Positions 9,061-17,745 of a stretch of 64,000 bases of DNA are shown in pieces (the stretch's first letter is position 1; each line of letters starts with the position of its first letter). The stretch comes from an uncultured Marvinbryantia sp. (lineage in GTDB: Bacteria; Bacillota; Clostridia; Lachnospirales; Lachnospiraceae), in the NCBI RefSeq assembly GCF_905201705.1, contig NZ_CAJKOX010000007.1:80616-144615 (forward strand). Reading direction: 5' to 3'. The notes under the pieces were generated by a model. It saw nothing but the letters and a program-made list of their open reading frames with translations, was not told the origin of the DNA and ran no database searches. Position numbers and translations under genes: made by a program.

Positions 9061-10242
9061 TTGTTAGAGATTATGTCAAATGAAGCAGAGTCTGCAGCGA
9101 AGATTATCGTCATTGGTGTCGGCGGTGCGGGCGGAAATGCAGTAAATAGAATGGTAGATGAGGCGATTGCCGGTGTGGATTTTATCGCTGTGAACACAGA
9201 TAAACAGGCGCTGGATCTTTGCCGTGCACCGCATACGATCCAGATCGGTGAGAAAGTGACAAAGGGACTTGGCGCAGGAGCAAAGCCGCAGGTTGGACAG
9301 CAGGCGGCGGAGGAAAGCTCCGAGGAGATCAAGCAGGCGATCACCGGCGCGGACATGGTATTTGTTACCTGCGGCATGGGCGGCGGCACCGGAACAGGTG
9401 CGGCTCCGGTCGTTGCAGGTCTTGCAAAAGAGATGGGCATCCTTACCGTCGGCGTTGTCACAAAGCCGTTTCGCTTTGAGGCAAAGACGCGTATGAACAA
9501 TGCACTTGCCGGCATCGAAAAATTAAAAGACAATGTAGACACACTGATCGTTATCCCGAACGACAAGCTTCTGGAGATCGTGGACAGACGCACCACCATG
9601 CCGGAGGCGCTCAAAAAAGCGGATGAGGTACTGCAGCAGGCGGTACAGGGCATCACAGACCTTATCAATCTTCCGGCGCTGATCAACCTGGACTTCGCGG
9701 ATGTACAGACCGTTATGACCGACAAGGGCATCGCACACATCGGTATCGGACAGGCCAAGGGCGACGACAAGGCGCTCGAAGCAGTAAAGCAGGCGGTATC
9801 CAGCCCGCTGCTTGAGACGACCATCAGCGGCGCTTCCCACGTCATCATCAATATTTCCGGAGACATCTCCCTTATGGATGCAAACGACGCGGCAAGCTAT
9901 GTGCAGGAGATGGCAGGCGAGAACGCAAACATCATTTTTGGCGCTATGTACGACGATACATATGCCGACGAGGCAAGTATCACCGTTATTGCTACAGGCC
10001 TGCACGATGAGAATAAGGAACAGGAGACAGCTCCGAAAAAGACCGGCACGGGCAGAAGGATCGTTCCGGAGTTCAACTATCAGCCGAATACCGGCAGGAC
10101 GGAAATGCCGTCTGGCCTGCGTACGCCAACGCCGCTTGCGGGGCTGAATAACAGCGGATCTTCCGCAGGTAAGCTGCGTGCACCGGAAGGAAAAGTACAG
10201 GAAAGAGACATCCAGATTCCGGATTTCTTAAAGAGAAGATAA
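9061..10242 (+). CDS. ftsZ: Cell division GTPase FtsZ
   Basis: The tubulin-like GTPase that forms the cytokinetic ring. It has 393 residues. The N-terminal GVGGAGGNAVNRM, the GTP signature GGGTGTGAAP (near residue 108) and the T7 catalytic loop (NLDFADVQTVM) are all present. A variable linker leads to the C-terminal peptide IQIPDFLKRR, which binds membrane tethers. The start is TTG at 9061: AAGGAGG ends 7 nt upstream, whereas the ATG at 9073 is too far away. ftsA is not next to it in this window. Confidence 0.98.
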   Translation: MLEIMSNEAESAAKIIVIGVGGAGGNAVNRMVDEAIAGVDFIAVNTDKQALDLCRAPHTIQIGEKVTKGLGAGAKPQVGQQAAEESSEEIKQAITGADMVFVTCGMGGGTGTGAAPVVAGLAKEMGILTVGVVTKPFRFEAKTRMNNALAGIEKLKDNVDTLIVIPNDKLLEIVDRRTTMPEALKKADEVLQQAVQGITDLINLPALINLDFADVQTVMTDKGIAHIGIGQAKGDDKALEAVKQAVSSPLLETTISGASHVIINISGDISLMDANDAASYVQEMAGENANIIFGAMYDDTYADEASITVIATGLHDENKEQETAPKKTGTGRRIVPEFNYQPNTGRTEMPSGLRTPTPLAGLNNSGSSAGKLRAPEGKVQERDIQIPDFLKRR

Positions 10243-10252
10243 AAGCATTACA

Positions 10253-10291
10253 GGCAGGGCTGCGCATTACAGGCGATGGCCTTGCCTTTTT
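10253..10291 (+). terminator. Intrinsic terminator after ftsZ
   Basis: GGCAGGGC (10253-10260) pairs with GCCTTGCC (10279-10286), with one G-T wobble, followed by TTTTT. Confidence 0.8.
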
Positions 10292-10348
10292 ATAGTTGTC
10301 ACGAAGGGAAAAATGCTGCAAAGCAGGAAAGAGTATGAGGGATACATA

Positions 10349-11686
10349 ATGAAAACATGGACGAAAAAGAGTCTTGGCGGACTGCTTCTTTTGTTTGCGC
10401 TGCTGCTGTTCCCATCGGGAGCGGCGAAGGCGGCCAATATCGTGGTCGTGCTTGACCCGGGACATGGCGGCACGGAGATCGGCGCACGCCGTACCTGGAA
10501 TGGCAGGAATTACTATGAGGAGATCCTGAACCTGAAGATTGCAAAATACGCAAAGGCGGAGCTGGAGACATACAGCGGCGTCACGGTATATATGACGCGG
10601 ACGACTAATACGATTGCCTATATGGACCGGCAGGCGCGTGTGGAATTTGCAAAAAACAAAAAGGCTTCCGCACTGGTGAGCATTCACTTAAACAGCGGCG
10701 GAGGCGGAAAGGCAAGCGGCGCGCTTGCAATGGTGCCGTCGCCCTCAGGCTATCCCTATGCGGAAGCGGCAGAATCCCGGACGCTCGCAAGAACGATCCT
10801 CACACAGCTTCAAAGTACGGCGGGGCTGAAGATCTATGGCGGCGGTTTTCAGTATGACGACGAGCTGGGCATCCTTCTGTATGGTATGAAAAAGAAGAAC
10901 GAAACCGTAAAAACAAGTGAGGGAAAAAAGAAGGGCGTCGGTACGTATCGTCTTCCGAGTATGATCATTGAGCATTGCTTCCTGGATAACAAGAGCGACT
11001 GCCAGAAGTATCTGAGCAGCGAAGCAAAGCTGAAAAAGCTCGGCGTTGCGGATGCGCAGGGAATTGCAAAGTATTTTGGACTGAAAAAGAAAGGCTCTGC
11101 TGCTCCGACTGTGAAAAACGGCTGGAAGACGGAGAATGGAAAAAAGTGCTACTATGTAAACGGCGTAAAGCTGAAGGCTAAGTGGAAAAATATCGGCGGA
11201 AAATATTATTATTTTGACGCGAGCGGATATATGAAGACTGGTCCGTTTAAGATTGGCAAGACAGCGTATATTACCAATGAGAGCGGCGTGCGCCAGAGTG
11301 GACTGGTAGAATACAAGGGCAGGCACTACTATGCCAACAGCAAGGGCATCCTGCAGATGGGCTGGCAGACAATCGGCGGAAAGACGTATTATTTCAGCCC
11401 GACGACCGCCAGAGCGTATAAGGGACTGAAAACGATCGGAAAGAAAACATATTATTTTCATCCGACCACTGGCGTTCAACAGAAAAAATGGGTGAAGCTC
11501 TCCAATGGAAAGCTGATGTACTTCCGGCGTGAGAGCGGCGAGCAGGTAAAGGGAAAATGGCTGCATCTGAGCGGAAAATATTATTATATCGGAAAAGACG
11601 GTTATGCTTACGTCAGCACGACAAAAACCATAAGCGGAAAGAAGTACAAGTTTAATGCGAAGGGCGTATGCACAAACCGTAAATAA
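10349..11686 (+). CDS. Secreted N-acetylmuramoyl-L-alanine amidase with wall-binding repeats
   Basis: This enzyme cuts the amide bond between MurNAc and the stem peptide. The order is a signal peptide (about residues 1-28, ending SGAAKAA), an Amidase_3 zinc domain (VLDPGHGG, the Glu of EEILNL, VSIHLNSG, and MIIEHCFLDN with the catalytic Glu), then about nine 20-residue aromatic repeats of the choline/cell-wall-binding type (such as WQTIGGKTYYFSP) to the end. The ATG at 10349 with GAGGG upstream and a following signal peptide is preferred to an earlier in-frame start at 10313. The gene is monocistronic or paired with the next one, and lies after the ftsZ terminator. Likely role: daughter-cell separation or wall turnover. 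Confidence 0.92.
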   Translation: MKTWTKKSLGGLLLLFALLLFPSGAAKAANIVVVLDPGHGGTEIGARRTWNGRNYYEEILNLKIAKYAKAELETYSGVTVYMTRTTNTIAYMDRQARVEFAKNKKASALVSIHLNSGGGGKASGALAMVPSPSGYPYAEAAESRTLARTILTQLQSTAGLKIYGGGFQYDDELGILLYGMKKKNETVKTSEGKKKGVGTYRLPSMIIEHCFLDNKSDCQKYLSSEAKLKKLGVADAQGIAKYFGLKKKGSAAPTVKNGWKTENGKKCYYVNGVKLKAKWKNIGGKYYYFDASGYMKTGPFKIGKTAYITNESGVRQSGLVEYKGRHYYANSKGILQMGWQTIGGKTYYFSPTTARAYKGLKTIGKKTYYFHPTTGVQQKKWVKLSNGKLMYFRRESGEQVKGKWLHLSGKYYYIGKDGYAYVSTTKTISGKKYKFNAKGVCTNRK

Positions 11687-11698
11687 AAGGAGGATATC

Positions 11699-12619
11699 AT
11701 GAACAAGCCGACACTGGTAATTATGGCAGCAGGAATGGGCAGCCGCTACGGCGGACTCAAGCAGATCGATCCGGTAGACGATCAGGGACATATCATTATG
11801 GATTTTTCTATTTATGATGCGGTGCGCGCCGGATTTGAGAAGGTAGTGTTTATCATCAAAGAGGAAAATGAGGCGGATTTCCGGGCGTCCATTGGCGACC
11901 GCATGGAGAAGCAGATCGAGGTGGCATACGCCTATCAGCGTCTGACAGATCTGCCGGAGGGCTTTTCCGTGCCGGAGGGACGAGTGAAGCCGTTCGGAAC
12001 CGGACAGGCGGTGCTCTCCGCGATCGACTGCATCGACGGACCGTTTGCTGTTATTAATGCGGACGATTATTACGGTGTTTCCGCTTACCGTCAGATGTAC
12101 GATTATCTGACGACGCATGAGGACGACGACAAGTACCGCTATGCGATGGTCGGCTACATTCTGGAGAACACGCTGACGGAAAACGGTCATGTTGCGCGCG
12201 GTATCTGCGTGACAGACGAAAAAGGCTTTCTGACTGACATCCACGAGCGCACGCGCATTGAGCGCCGCGGCGACGAGACGGCATACACGGAGGACGACGG
12301 AAAGACCTGGAACGTCATCCCGGCGGGCAGCATTGTTTCCATGAATATGTGGGGCTTCAGCCGCAGTATGCTGAAGGAGCTGAAGGATGGATTTCCGCGT
12401 TTCCTCAAAGAGAATCTGCCGGTCAACCCCTTAAAGTGTGAATATTTCCTGCCGTTTGCGGTAAACGACCTGATCAAAGAGGGAAAGGCGTCCGTGCAGG
12501 TGCTCAAAACCGGGGACCGCTGGTACGGCGTCACCTACAAGCAGGATAAGCCGGTGGTCGTGCAGGCGATGCGCGATCTGAAGGCGGCGGGCGTGTATCC
12601 GGAAAATTTGTGGGGATAA
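11699..12619 (+). CDS. Sugar nucleotidyltransferase-like protein
   Basis: A 306-residue cytoplasmic protein of the NTP-transferase fold. The nucleotide-binding motif VIMAAGMGSRYGGLKQ opens the protein and INADDYYG carries the acidic pair expected for metal and nucleotide sugar. The sugar or cofactor specificity cannot be named. AAAGGAGG lies before the ATG, 12 nt after the amidase gene. galE follows, so a role in making an activated sugar for wall glycopolymers is plausible but inferred. Confidence 0.8.
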   Translation: MNKPTLVIMAAGMGSRYGGLKQIDPVDDQGHIIMDFSIYDAVRAGFEKVVFIIKEENEADFRASIGDRMEKQIEVAYAYQRLTDLPEGFSVPEGRVKPFGTGQAVLSAIDCIDGPFAVINADDYYGVSAYRQMYDYLTTHEDDDKYRYAMVGYILENTLTENGHVARGICVTDEKGFLTDIHERTRIERRGDETAYTEDDGKTWNVIPAGSIVSMNMWGFSRSMLKELKDGFPRFLKENLPVNPLKCEYFLPFAVNDLIKEGKASVQVLKTGDRWYGVTYKQDKPVVVQAMRDLKAAGVYPENLWG

Positions 12620-12626
12620 ATGAAGA

Positions 12627-12669
12627 AAGTATATACCATTTTCATGTAAAATGGTATATACTTATTTTT
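12627..12669 (+). terminator. Intrinsic terminator before galE
   Basis: A 16-bp perfect inverted repeat (12627-12642 with 12648-12663, AAGTATATACCATTTT arm) with a 5-nt loop, ending in TTATTTTT. Confidence 0.85.
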
Positions 12670-12723
12670 GCAGGAGAAGAATCAGAGAAAACTGCAAAAA
12701 GATAAACAGGGAGGAAGATTCGA

Positions 12724-13740
12724 ATGGCTATTTTAGTAACAGGCGGAGCCGGTTATATCGGGAGCCACACATGTGTAGAACTGCTGAACGAGGGCTATGA
12801 GGTTGTTGTAGTAGATAATCTTTATAACGCCAGCGAAAAAGCGCTGGAGCGCGTTGAGCAGATTACCGGGAAAAAAGTGAAATTTTATAAGGTGGACCTG
12901 CTGGACAAGGAAGCTCTGGCGGAAGTATTTGACAAAGAGGATATCGAATCGGTTATTCATTTTGCAGGTTTAAAGGCGGTGGGTGAATCGGTTGCGAAGC
13001 CGCTGGAATACTACCATAACAATATGACGGGTACCTTCAACCTCTGCGATGTTATGAGAAATCATGGCGTGAAGAACATCGTGTTCAGCTCCTCCGCTAC
13101 CGTTTACGGTGATCCGGCGTTCGTGCCGATCACAGAGGAATGCCCGAAGGGCAAAATTACCAATCCGTATGGACAGACCAAGGGGATGCTGGAGCAGGTG
13201 CTCACCGACCTCAATGTGGCGGATCCGGAGTGGAATGTGGTGCTTCTGCGCTACTTCAACCCCATCGGTGCGCATGAGAGCGGACTGATCGGCGAGGATC
13301 CGAAGGGTATCCCGAACAATCTGGTGCCGTACATCGCACAGGTGGCAGTGGGCAAGCTGCAGGCACTCGGCGTATTTGGAAACGACTATGATACGCCGGA
13401 TGGTACCGGCGTGCGCGACTACATTCATGTAGTGGATCTGGCAAAGGGACATGTAAAGGCGATCGAGAAGCTTAAGAAAAAGGAAGGCGTGAGCATCTAT
13501 AACCTGGGCACCGGAAAGGGCTACAGTGTGCTGGATGTACTGCACGCATTTGAGAAGGCATGCGGAAAAGAGCTTCCGTATGTGATCAAGCCGCGTCGCC
13601 CGGGCGATATTGCGACCTGCTACGCAGATCCGACAAAGGCGAAGAATGAACTTGGATGGGTAGCGGAAAAAGGAATCGAAGAAATGTGTGCAGATAGCTG
13701 GAGATGGCAGAGCAGCAATCCGAACGGTTACGCCGATTAA
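12724..13740 (+). CDS. galE: UDP-glucose 4-epimerase
   Basis: GalE interconverts UDP-glucose and UDP-galactose with tightly bound NAD. The protein has 338 residues, the normal length. The Rossmann motif GGAGYIGSH is at residues 7-15, the SSSATVYG serine and the catalytic YxxxK (Tyr-Gly-Gln-Thr-Lys in NPYGQTKGMLE) are present, and the C-terminus carries KPRRPGDIA. GGGAGG precedes the ATG. It is flanked by a terminator upstream and uvrC 36 nt downstream. Confidence 0.97.
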   Translation: MAILVTGGAGYIGSHTCVELLNEGYEVVVVDNLYNASEKALERVEQITGKKVKFYKVDLLDKEALAEVFDKEDIESVIHFAGLKAVGESVAKPLEYYHNNMTGTFNLCDVMRNHGVKNIVFSSSATVYGDPAFVPITEECPKGKITNPYGQTKGMLEQVLTDLNVADPEWNVVLLRYFNPIGAHESGLIGEDPKGIPNNLVPYIAQVAVGKLQALGVFGNDYDTPDGTGVRDYIHVVDLAKGHVKAIEKLKKKEGVSIYNLGTGKGYSVLDVLHAFEKACGKELPYVIKPRRPGDIATCYADPTKAKNELGWVAEKGIEEMCADSWRWQSSNPNGYAD

Positions 13741-13776
13741 GCTGCCTTTTTGTATACTTCGAAACAAGGAGCAGTC

Positions 13777-15615
13777 ATGTTTGATATCCAAGAGGAATTA
13801 AAAAAACTCCCGGCAAAGCCGGGAGTTTATATTATGCACGACGAAAAGGATGCGATCATCTACGTCGGCAAGGCGATCAGTCTGAAAAACCGGGTGCGCC
13901 AGTATTTTCAGAGCAGCCGCAATAAGGGCGCAAAAATCGAGCAGATGGTGACGAAGATCAGCCGCTTCGAGTACATCGTCACCGATTCCGAGCTGGAGGC
14001 GCTGGTGCTGGAGTGCAATCTGATCAAGGAGCACCGTCCGAAATACAACACCATGCTGAAAGACGATAAGACGTATCCGTTTATTAAGGTGACGGTGAGC
14101 GAGCCGTTTCCGCGGGTGCTTTTTTCGCGTACCATGAAAAAAGACAAGTCGCGCTACTTCGGACCGTACACCAGCGCGGGCGCCGTCAAGGATACCATCG
14201 AGCTGATCAATAAGCTTTATAAGCTGCGTACCTGCAATCGCGTTTTGCCGCGGGATATCGGAAAAGAGCGTCCCTGCCTGAATTATCATATTAAACAGTG
14301 TCAGGCGCCCTGCCAGGGCTATGAGAGCCGTGAGGAGTACGCAAAGCGCGTGGCGCAGGCGGTGGAGTTTCTGAACGGGAATTATAAGCCGGTGCTGAAA
14401 ATGCTGGAGGAGCGTATGAACGAGGCGGCGGAGCGGCTGGATTTTGAGGCTGCGATCGAACAGCGGGAACTCCTGGCGAGCGTGAAGCAGATCGCGCAGA
14501 AGCAGAAGATCACCTCCGGAGACGGCGAGGACAAGGATGTGATCGCGCTTGCAGCGGACGACCGCGACGCGGTGGTTCAGGTATTTTTTGTGCGCGCCGG
14601 ACGTCTGATCGGACGCGACCATTTTTATCTGCGCGTGGCGCCGCACGACACGCCGGGCGTGATCCTGGACAGCTTTCTGAAGCAGTTTTATTCCGGCACC
14701 CCTTTTATCCCACGCGAGATCATGCTGCAGGAGGAAATCGAGGATAAGGAGGTCATTGAGGAGTGGCTCTCAAAGCGGCGCGGCGGCAGAGTATATCTGC
14801 GGGTGCCGAAGAAGGGCACGAAGGAAAAGCTGGTCGAGCTGGCGGCGCAGAACGCCCGCATGGTACTCACGCAGGACAGCGAGAAGATCAGGCGCGAGGA
14901 GGGCAGGACCATCGGTGCAATGAAGGAGATCGCTTCTCTCTTAGGTCTGGAGAATGTGGTGCGTGTCGAGGCGTTCGATATCTCCAACATCAGCGGTTTT
15001 GAGTCAGTCGGCTCCATGATCGTCTATGAAAAGGGCAAGCCGAAGACGAGCGACTACCGCAAATTCAAGATCAGGACCGTGAAGGGGCCGGACGACTACG
15101 CCAGCATGGAGGAAGTGCTGGAACGAAGGTTCGCACACGGCCTGGCAGAGCGTGAGGAAAACGCGGAGTTTGGAAGCTTCAGCCGTTTCCCGGATCTGAT
15201 CATGATGGACGGCGGCAAGGGGCAGGTAAACGTGGCTCTGCGCGTGCTGGAAGAGCTGCATCTGGATATCCCGGTCTGCGGCATGGTGAAGGACGATAAT
15301 CACCGCACCCGCGGGCTGTACTATCAGAACGAGGAAATCCCCATCGACCGCAGCTCCGAGGGCTTCAAGCTGATCACGCGTATCCAGGACGAGGCGCACC
15401 GCTTCGCGATCGAATATCACCGTTCTCTGCGCGGCAAGCAGCAGGTACACTCTGTGCTGGACGATATCGCGGGCATTGGCGAGACGAGACGCAAGGCGCT
15501 GCTGCGCCGCTTCAAATCCCTGGAGGCGATTCGTGACGCCTCGGTGGAGGAGCTTGCCTCTACGGAAACCATGAACCGGCAGGCGGCGCAGAGGGTGTAC
15601 GATTACTTCCATTAA
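13777..15615 (+). CDS. uvrC: Excinuclease ABC subunit C
   Basis: UvrC makes both incisions during nucleotide excision repair with UvrA and UvrB. It has 612 residues. In order: the GIY-YIG nuclease (PGVYIMHDEKDAIIYVGKA), a Cys cluster (CLNYHIKQCQAPC), the UvrB-interacting UVR domain (about 205-240), the RNase H-like nuclease (EAFDISNISG, MMDGGKGQV) and C-terminal helix-hairpin-helix motifs (DDIAGIGETRRKALLRRF). The ATG at 13777 follows AAGGAG; an earlier in-frame start lacks a site. No LexA box is visible just upstream, unlike two other loci in this window. Confidence 0.98.
   Translation: MFDIQEELKKLPAKPGVYIMHDEKDAIIYVGKAISLKNRVRQYFQSSRNKGAKIEQMVTKISRFEYIVTDSELEALVLECNLIKEHRPKYNTMLKDDKTYPFIKVTVSEPFPRVLFSRTMKKDKSRYFGPYTSAGAVKDTIELINKLYKLRTCNRVLPRDIGKERPCLNYHIKQCQAPCQGYESREEYAKRVAQAVEFLNGNYKPVLKMLEERMNEAAERLDFEAAIEQRELLASVKQIAQKQKITSGDGEDKDVIALAADDRDAVVQVFFVRAGRLIGRDHFYLRVAPHDTPGVILDSFLKQFYSGTPFIPREIMLQEEIEDKEVIEEWLSKRRGGRVYLRVPKKGTKEKLVELAAQNARMVLTQDSEKIRREEGRTIGAMKEIASLLGLENVVRVEAFDISNISGFESVGSMIVYEKGKPKTSDYRKFKIRTVKGPDDYASMEEVLERRFAHGLAEREENAEFGSFSRFPDLIMMDGGKGQVNVALRVLEELHLDIPVCGMVKDDNHRTRGLYYQNEEIPIDRSSEGFKLITRIQDEAHRFAIEYHRSLRGKQQVHSVLDDIAGIGETRRKALLRRFKSLEAIRDASVEELASTETMNRQAAQRVYDYFH
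13804..13828 (+). other. Perfect GC-rich hairpin inside the start of uvrC
   Basis: AAACTCCCGGC pairs perfectly with GCCGGGAGTTT around an AAA loop, 27 nt after the uvrC start codon. It encodes the conserved LPAKPGVY segment, so the amino-acid constraint may explain part of it. Confidence 0.7.
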
Positions 15616-15680
15616 ATCGGGAAAATGCCGGATTTTGCAGCCCGGGAGGAGGCGGTTTTGTGCAATTAACATTTCCGGCG

Positions 15681-15709
15681 TTGCAGTTTGGCGCTTTGTG
15701 TGCTATACT
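15681..15709 (+). promoter_or_regulatory. Sigma-A promoter of hprK
   Basis: TTGCAG (15681-15686), a 17-nt spacer and TATACT (15704-15709), about 65 nt before the hprK start. Confidence 0.7.
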
Positions 15710-15773
15710 TTTTTATAATAGGGTTTCTGCTTTGGAACCCGGACAGGAAAGTATTCAGATAAGGAGAAGGAAC

Positions 15774-16709
15774 ATGGCAAGCAGTGTGGCACTGACGAAA
15801 ATGGTAGAAAAAATGAATCTGAAGAATGTGACGCCGGAGGTCGATCTGAGCCAGATCCGCATTACCGTGCCGGATATCAACCGCGCTGCGCTGCAGCTGG
15901 CAGGTTATTTTGAGCATTTCACCTCGGAGCGTGTGCAGATCATCGGATATGTGGAATATACCTATCTGATGGGGCTCCCAAAGGAGGAAAAGCTGCCCGT
16001 ATACGAGCGGTTTGTTTCTTATAAGAGCCCGTGCATCATTTATACGACAAGGACAAAGCCGGAGGAGGAGCTTTTGCAGTTTGCGATCCAGTACGGCGTG
16101 CCGGTTTTCATTACGGATAAGGAGACGTCGGCATTTTCGGCGGAGCTGCAGCGGTGGCTGAATGTGGAGCTTGCACCGTGCATTTCCATCCACGGTGTGC
16201 TGGTGGACGTATACGGCGAGGGCGTTCTGATCATGGGCGAGAGCGGCATCGGAAAAAGCGAGGCGGCGCTGGAGCTGATCCGCCGCGGACACCGTCTGAT
16301 TTCCGACGATGTAGTGGAGATCCGCAAGGTGAGCGACGTCAGCCTGGTGGGGAGCGCGCCGGATATCACGCGCCATTTCATTGAAGTGCGCGGTATCGGA
16401 ATCATCAATGTCAAGACGCTGTACGGCGTGGAGGCGGTGAAGAATACGCAGACCATCGATATCGTCATTAAGCTGGAGGAATGGGACAAGGATAAGGAAT
16501 ACGACCGCCTCGGTCTGGAGGAGGAGTACATTGAGTTTCTCGGGAACCGTGTGGTCTGCCATTCGCTTCCGATACGCCCCGGCAGAAACCTGGCGATCAT
16601 TTTGGAGGCTGCGGCAGTCAACCACCGTCAGAAGAAGATGGGCTACAATGCGGCGCAGGAGCTGTACAACCGTGTGCAGCAGAATCTGACCAGAAAGCGC
16701 GAGCAGTAA
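15774..16709 (+). CDS. hprK: HPr kinase/phosphorylase
   Basis: HprK phosphorylates HPr on Ser46 and so drives carbon catabolite control in low-GC Gram-positives. It has 311 residues, matching the family. The catalytic His of the SIHG segment (His140), the P-loop GESGIGKS (155-162) and the downstream signature with EVRGIGIINV are intact. The ATG at 15774 has AAGGAG upstream; in-frame codons further up lie over the promoter. The glucokinase gene follows by about 55 nt, an arrangement that links glucose phosphorylation to catabolite repression. Confidence 0.97.
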   Translation: MASSVALTKMVEKMNLKNVTPEVDLSQIRITVPDINRAALQLAGYFEHFTSERVQIIGYVEYTYLMGLPKEEKLPVYERFVSYKSPCIIYTTRTKPEEELLQFAIQYGVPVFITDKETSAFSAELQRWLNVELAPCISIHGVLVDVYGEGVLIMGESGIGKSEAALELIRRGHRLISDDVVEIRKVSDVSLVGSAPDITRHFIEVRGIGIINVKTLYGVEAVKNTQTIDIVIKLEEWDKDKEYDRLGLEEEYIEFLGNRVVCHSLPIRPGRNLAIILEAAAVNHRQKKMGYNAAQELYNRVQQNLTRKREQ

Positions 16710-16763
16710 ATATAAGGAAAGAGAAAGGGCGAGGACTTTGCCCGAAAAATGGAGGATGGGGAA

Positions 16764-17696
16764 ATGAAGAAGTATTGTTTTGGAATTGATGTAGGCGGAA
16801 CTACCGTAAAGTGCGGCCTGTTTGATGTGAAGGGAACCGTGCTGGACAAGTGGGAGATCAAGACGCGGACGGAGAACAACGGCTGCAATATCCTGCCGGA
16901 TGTGGCGGATACCATCGCCGATAAGATCCGCGAAAAGGACCTCGACCGCGATGAGATCGCCGGCGTCGGGCTTGGCGTTCCGGGACCGGTCAACGAGGAG
17001 GGGGAGGTTCCGGCTGCGGTAAATCTGCACTGGGGTTATGTGCATCTGGTCAATCAGATGGAGCGCCTTACCGGGCTGACGGTCAAGGCCGGAAATGACG
17101 CGAACGTTGCCGCGCTCGGTGAGATGTGGAAGGGCGGCGGCGCAGGCTACCACAATGTCGTTCTGGTAACGCTTGGTACCGGCGTCGGCGGCGGTATCAT
17201 TAACAACGGACAGATCATCACCGGCACGCATGGGGCGGGCGGCGAGATCGGGCACATCCACGTTACCGATTCGCTCACGGCAAAGTGCAACTGCGGAAAC
17301 TGCGGCTGTCTGGAGCAGGTGGCATCGGCGACCGGCATTACCTTCCTGGCAAAGCGCCGTCTGGCGAAGGACGAAACGCCGTCCGTGCTGCGTAAAAAAA
17401 ATATCTCTGCAAAATCCGTATTTGACGCGGTAAAAGAGGGAGACGCAGTTGCGATTGAGATTGCTGAGGAGTTTGGAAAGTATCTTGGCACTGCGCTCGC
17501 AAATGTGGCGGGCGTCACCGACCCCGATATCTTCGTAATCGGCGGCGGTGTCTCCAAGGCAGGTCCGATCCTTCTTGAATTCATCCAGAAATACTATAAA
17601 CAGTATGCGTTCATCGCATGCAAGGAAACACCGTTTGCGCTCGCAGAACTCGGCAACGACGCCGGGATCTACGGAGCGGCGAAGCTGGTGCTGTAA
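16764..17696 (+). CDS. ROK-family glucokinase
   Basis: A 310-residue sugar kinase of the ROK family, most likely glucokinase. The N-terminal phosphate loop IDVGGTTVKCG, the ROK signature region (GAGGEIGH with the zinc-site His) and the zinc motif CNCGNCGCLE are present, and there is no N-terminal HTH, so it is an enzyme rather than a repressor. The ATG at 16764 has GGAGG 8 nt upstream. The gene follows hprK and ends at a bidirectional terminator facing the class A PBP gene. Confidence 0.9.
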   Translation: MKKYCFGIDVGGTTVKCGLFDVKGTVLDKWEIKTRTENNGCNILPDVADTIADKIREKDLDRDEIAGVGLGVPGPVNEEGEVPAAVNLHWGYVHLVNQMERLTGLTVKAGNDANVAALGEMWKGGGAGYHNVVLVTLGTGVGGGIINNGQIITGTHGAGGEIGHIHVTDSLTAKCNCGNCGCLEQVASATGITFLAKRRLAKDETPSVLRKKNISAKSVFDAVKEGDAVAIEIAEEFGKYLGTALANVAGVTDPDIFVIGGGVSKAGPILLEFIQKYYKQYAFIACKETPFALAELGNDAGIYGAAKLVL

Positions 17697-17712
17697 AGGA
17701 AATCAAAAATCT

Positions 17713-17745
17713 GAGGCGCTTTCCATGCGGAAGGCGCCTCTTTTC
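17713..17745 (+). terminator. Bidirectional terminator between glucokinase and PBP1A genes
   Basis: GAGGCGCTTTCC (17713-17724) pairs with GGAAGGCGCCTC (17729-17740), with one wobble; TTTT follows on the plus strand and TTTTT on the minus strand. It serves both convergent genes. Confidence 0.85.

Noticed and set aside
10745..12244. A 499-codon open frame on the minus strand across the amidase and nucleotidyltransferase genes
   Set aside because: It is antisense to two well-supported genes, has no ribosome-binding site or recognisable domain, and is one of many long antisense frames caused by the codon bias of this genome.
15666..17261. A 531-codon minus-strand frame over hprK and glucokinase
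   Set aside because: Antisense shadow of two conserved genes; composition rich in His, Arg and Leu with no domain.
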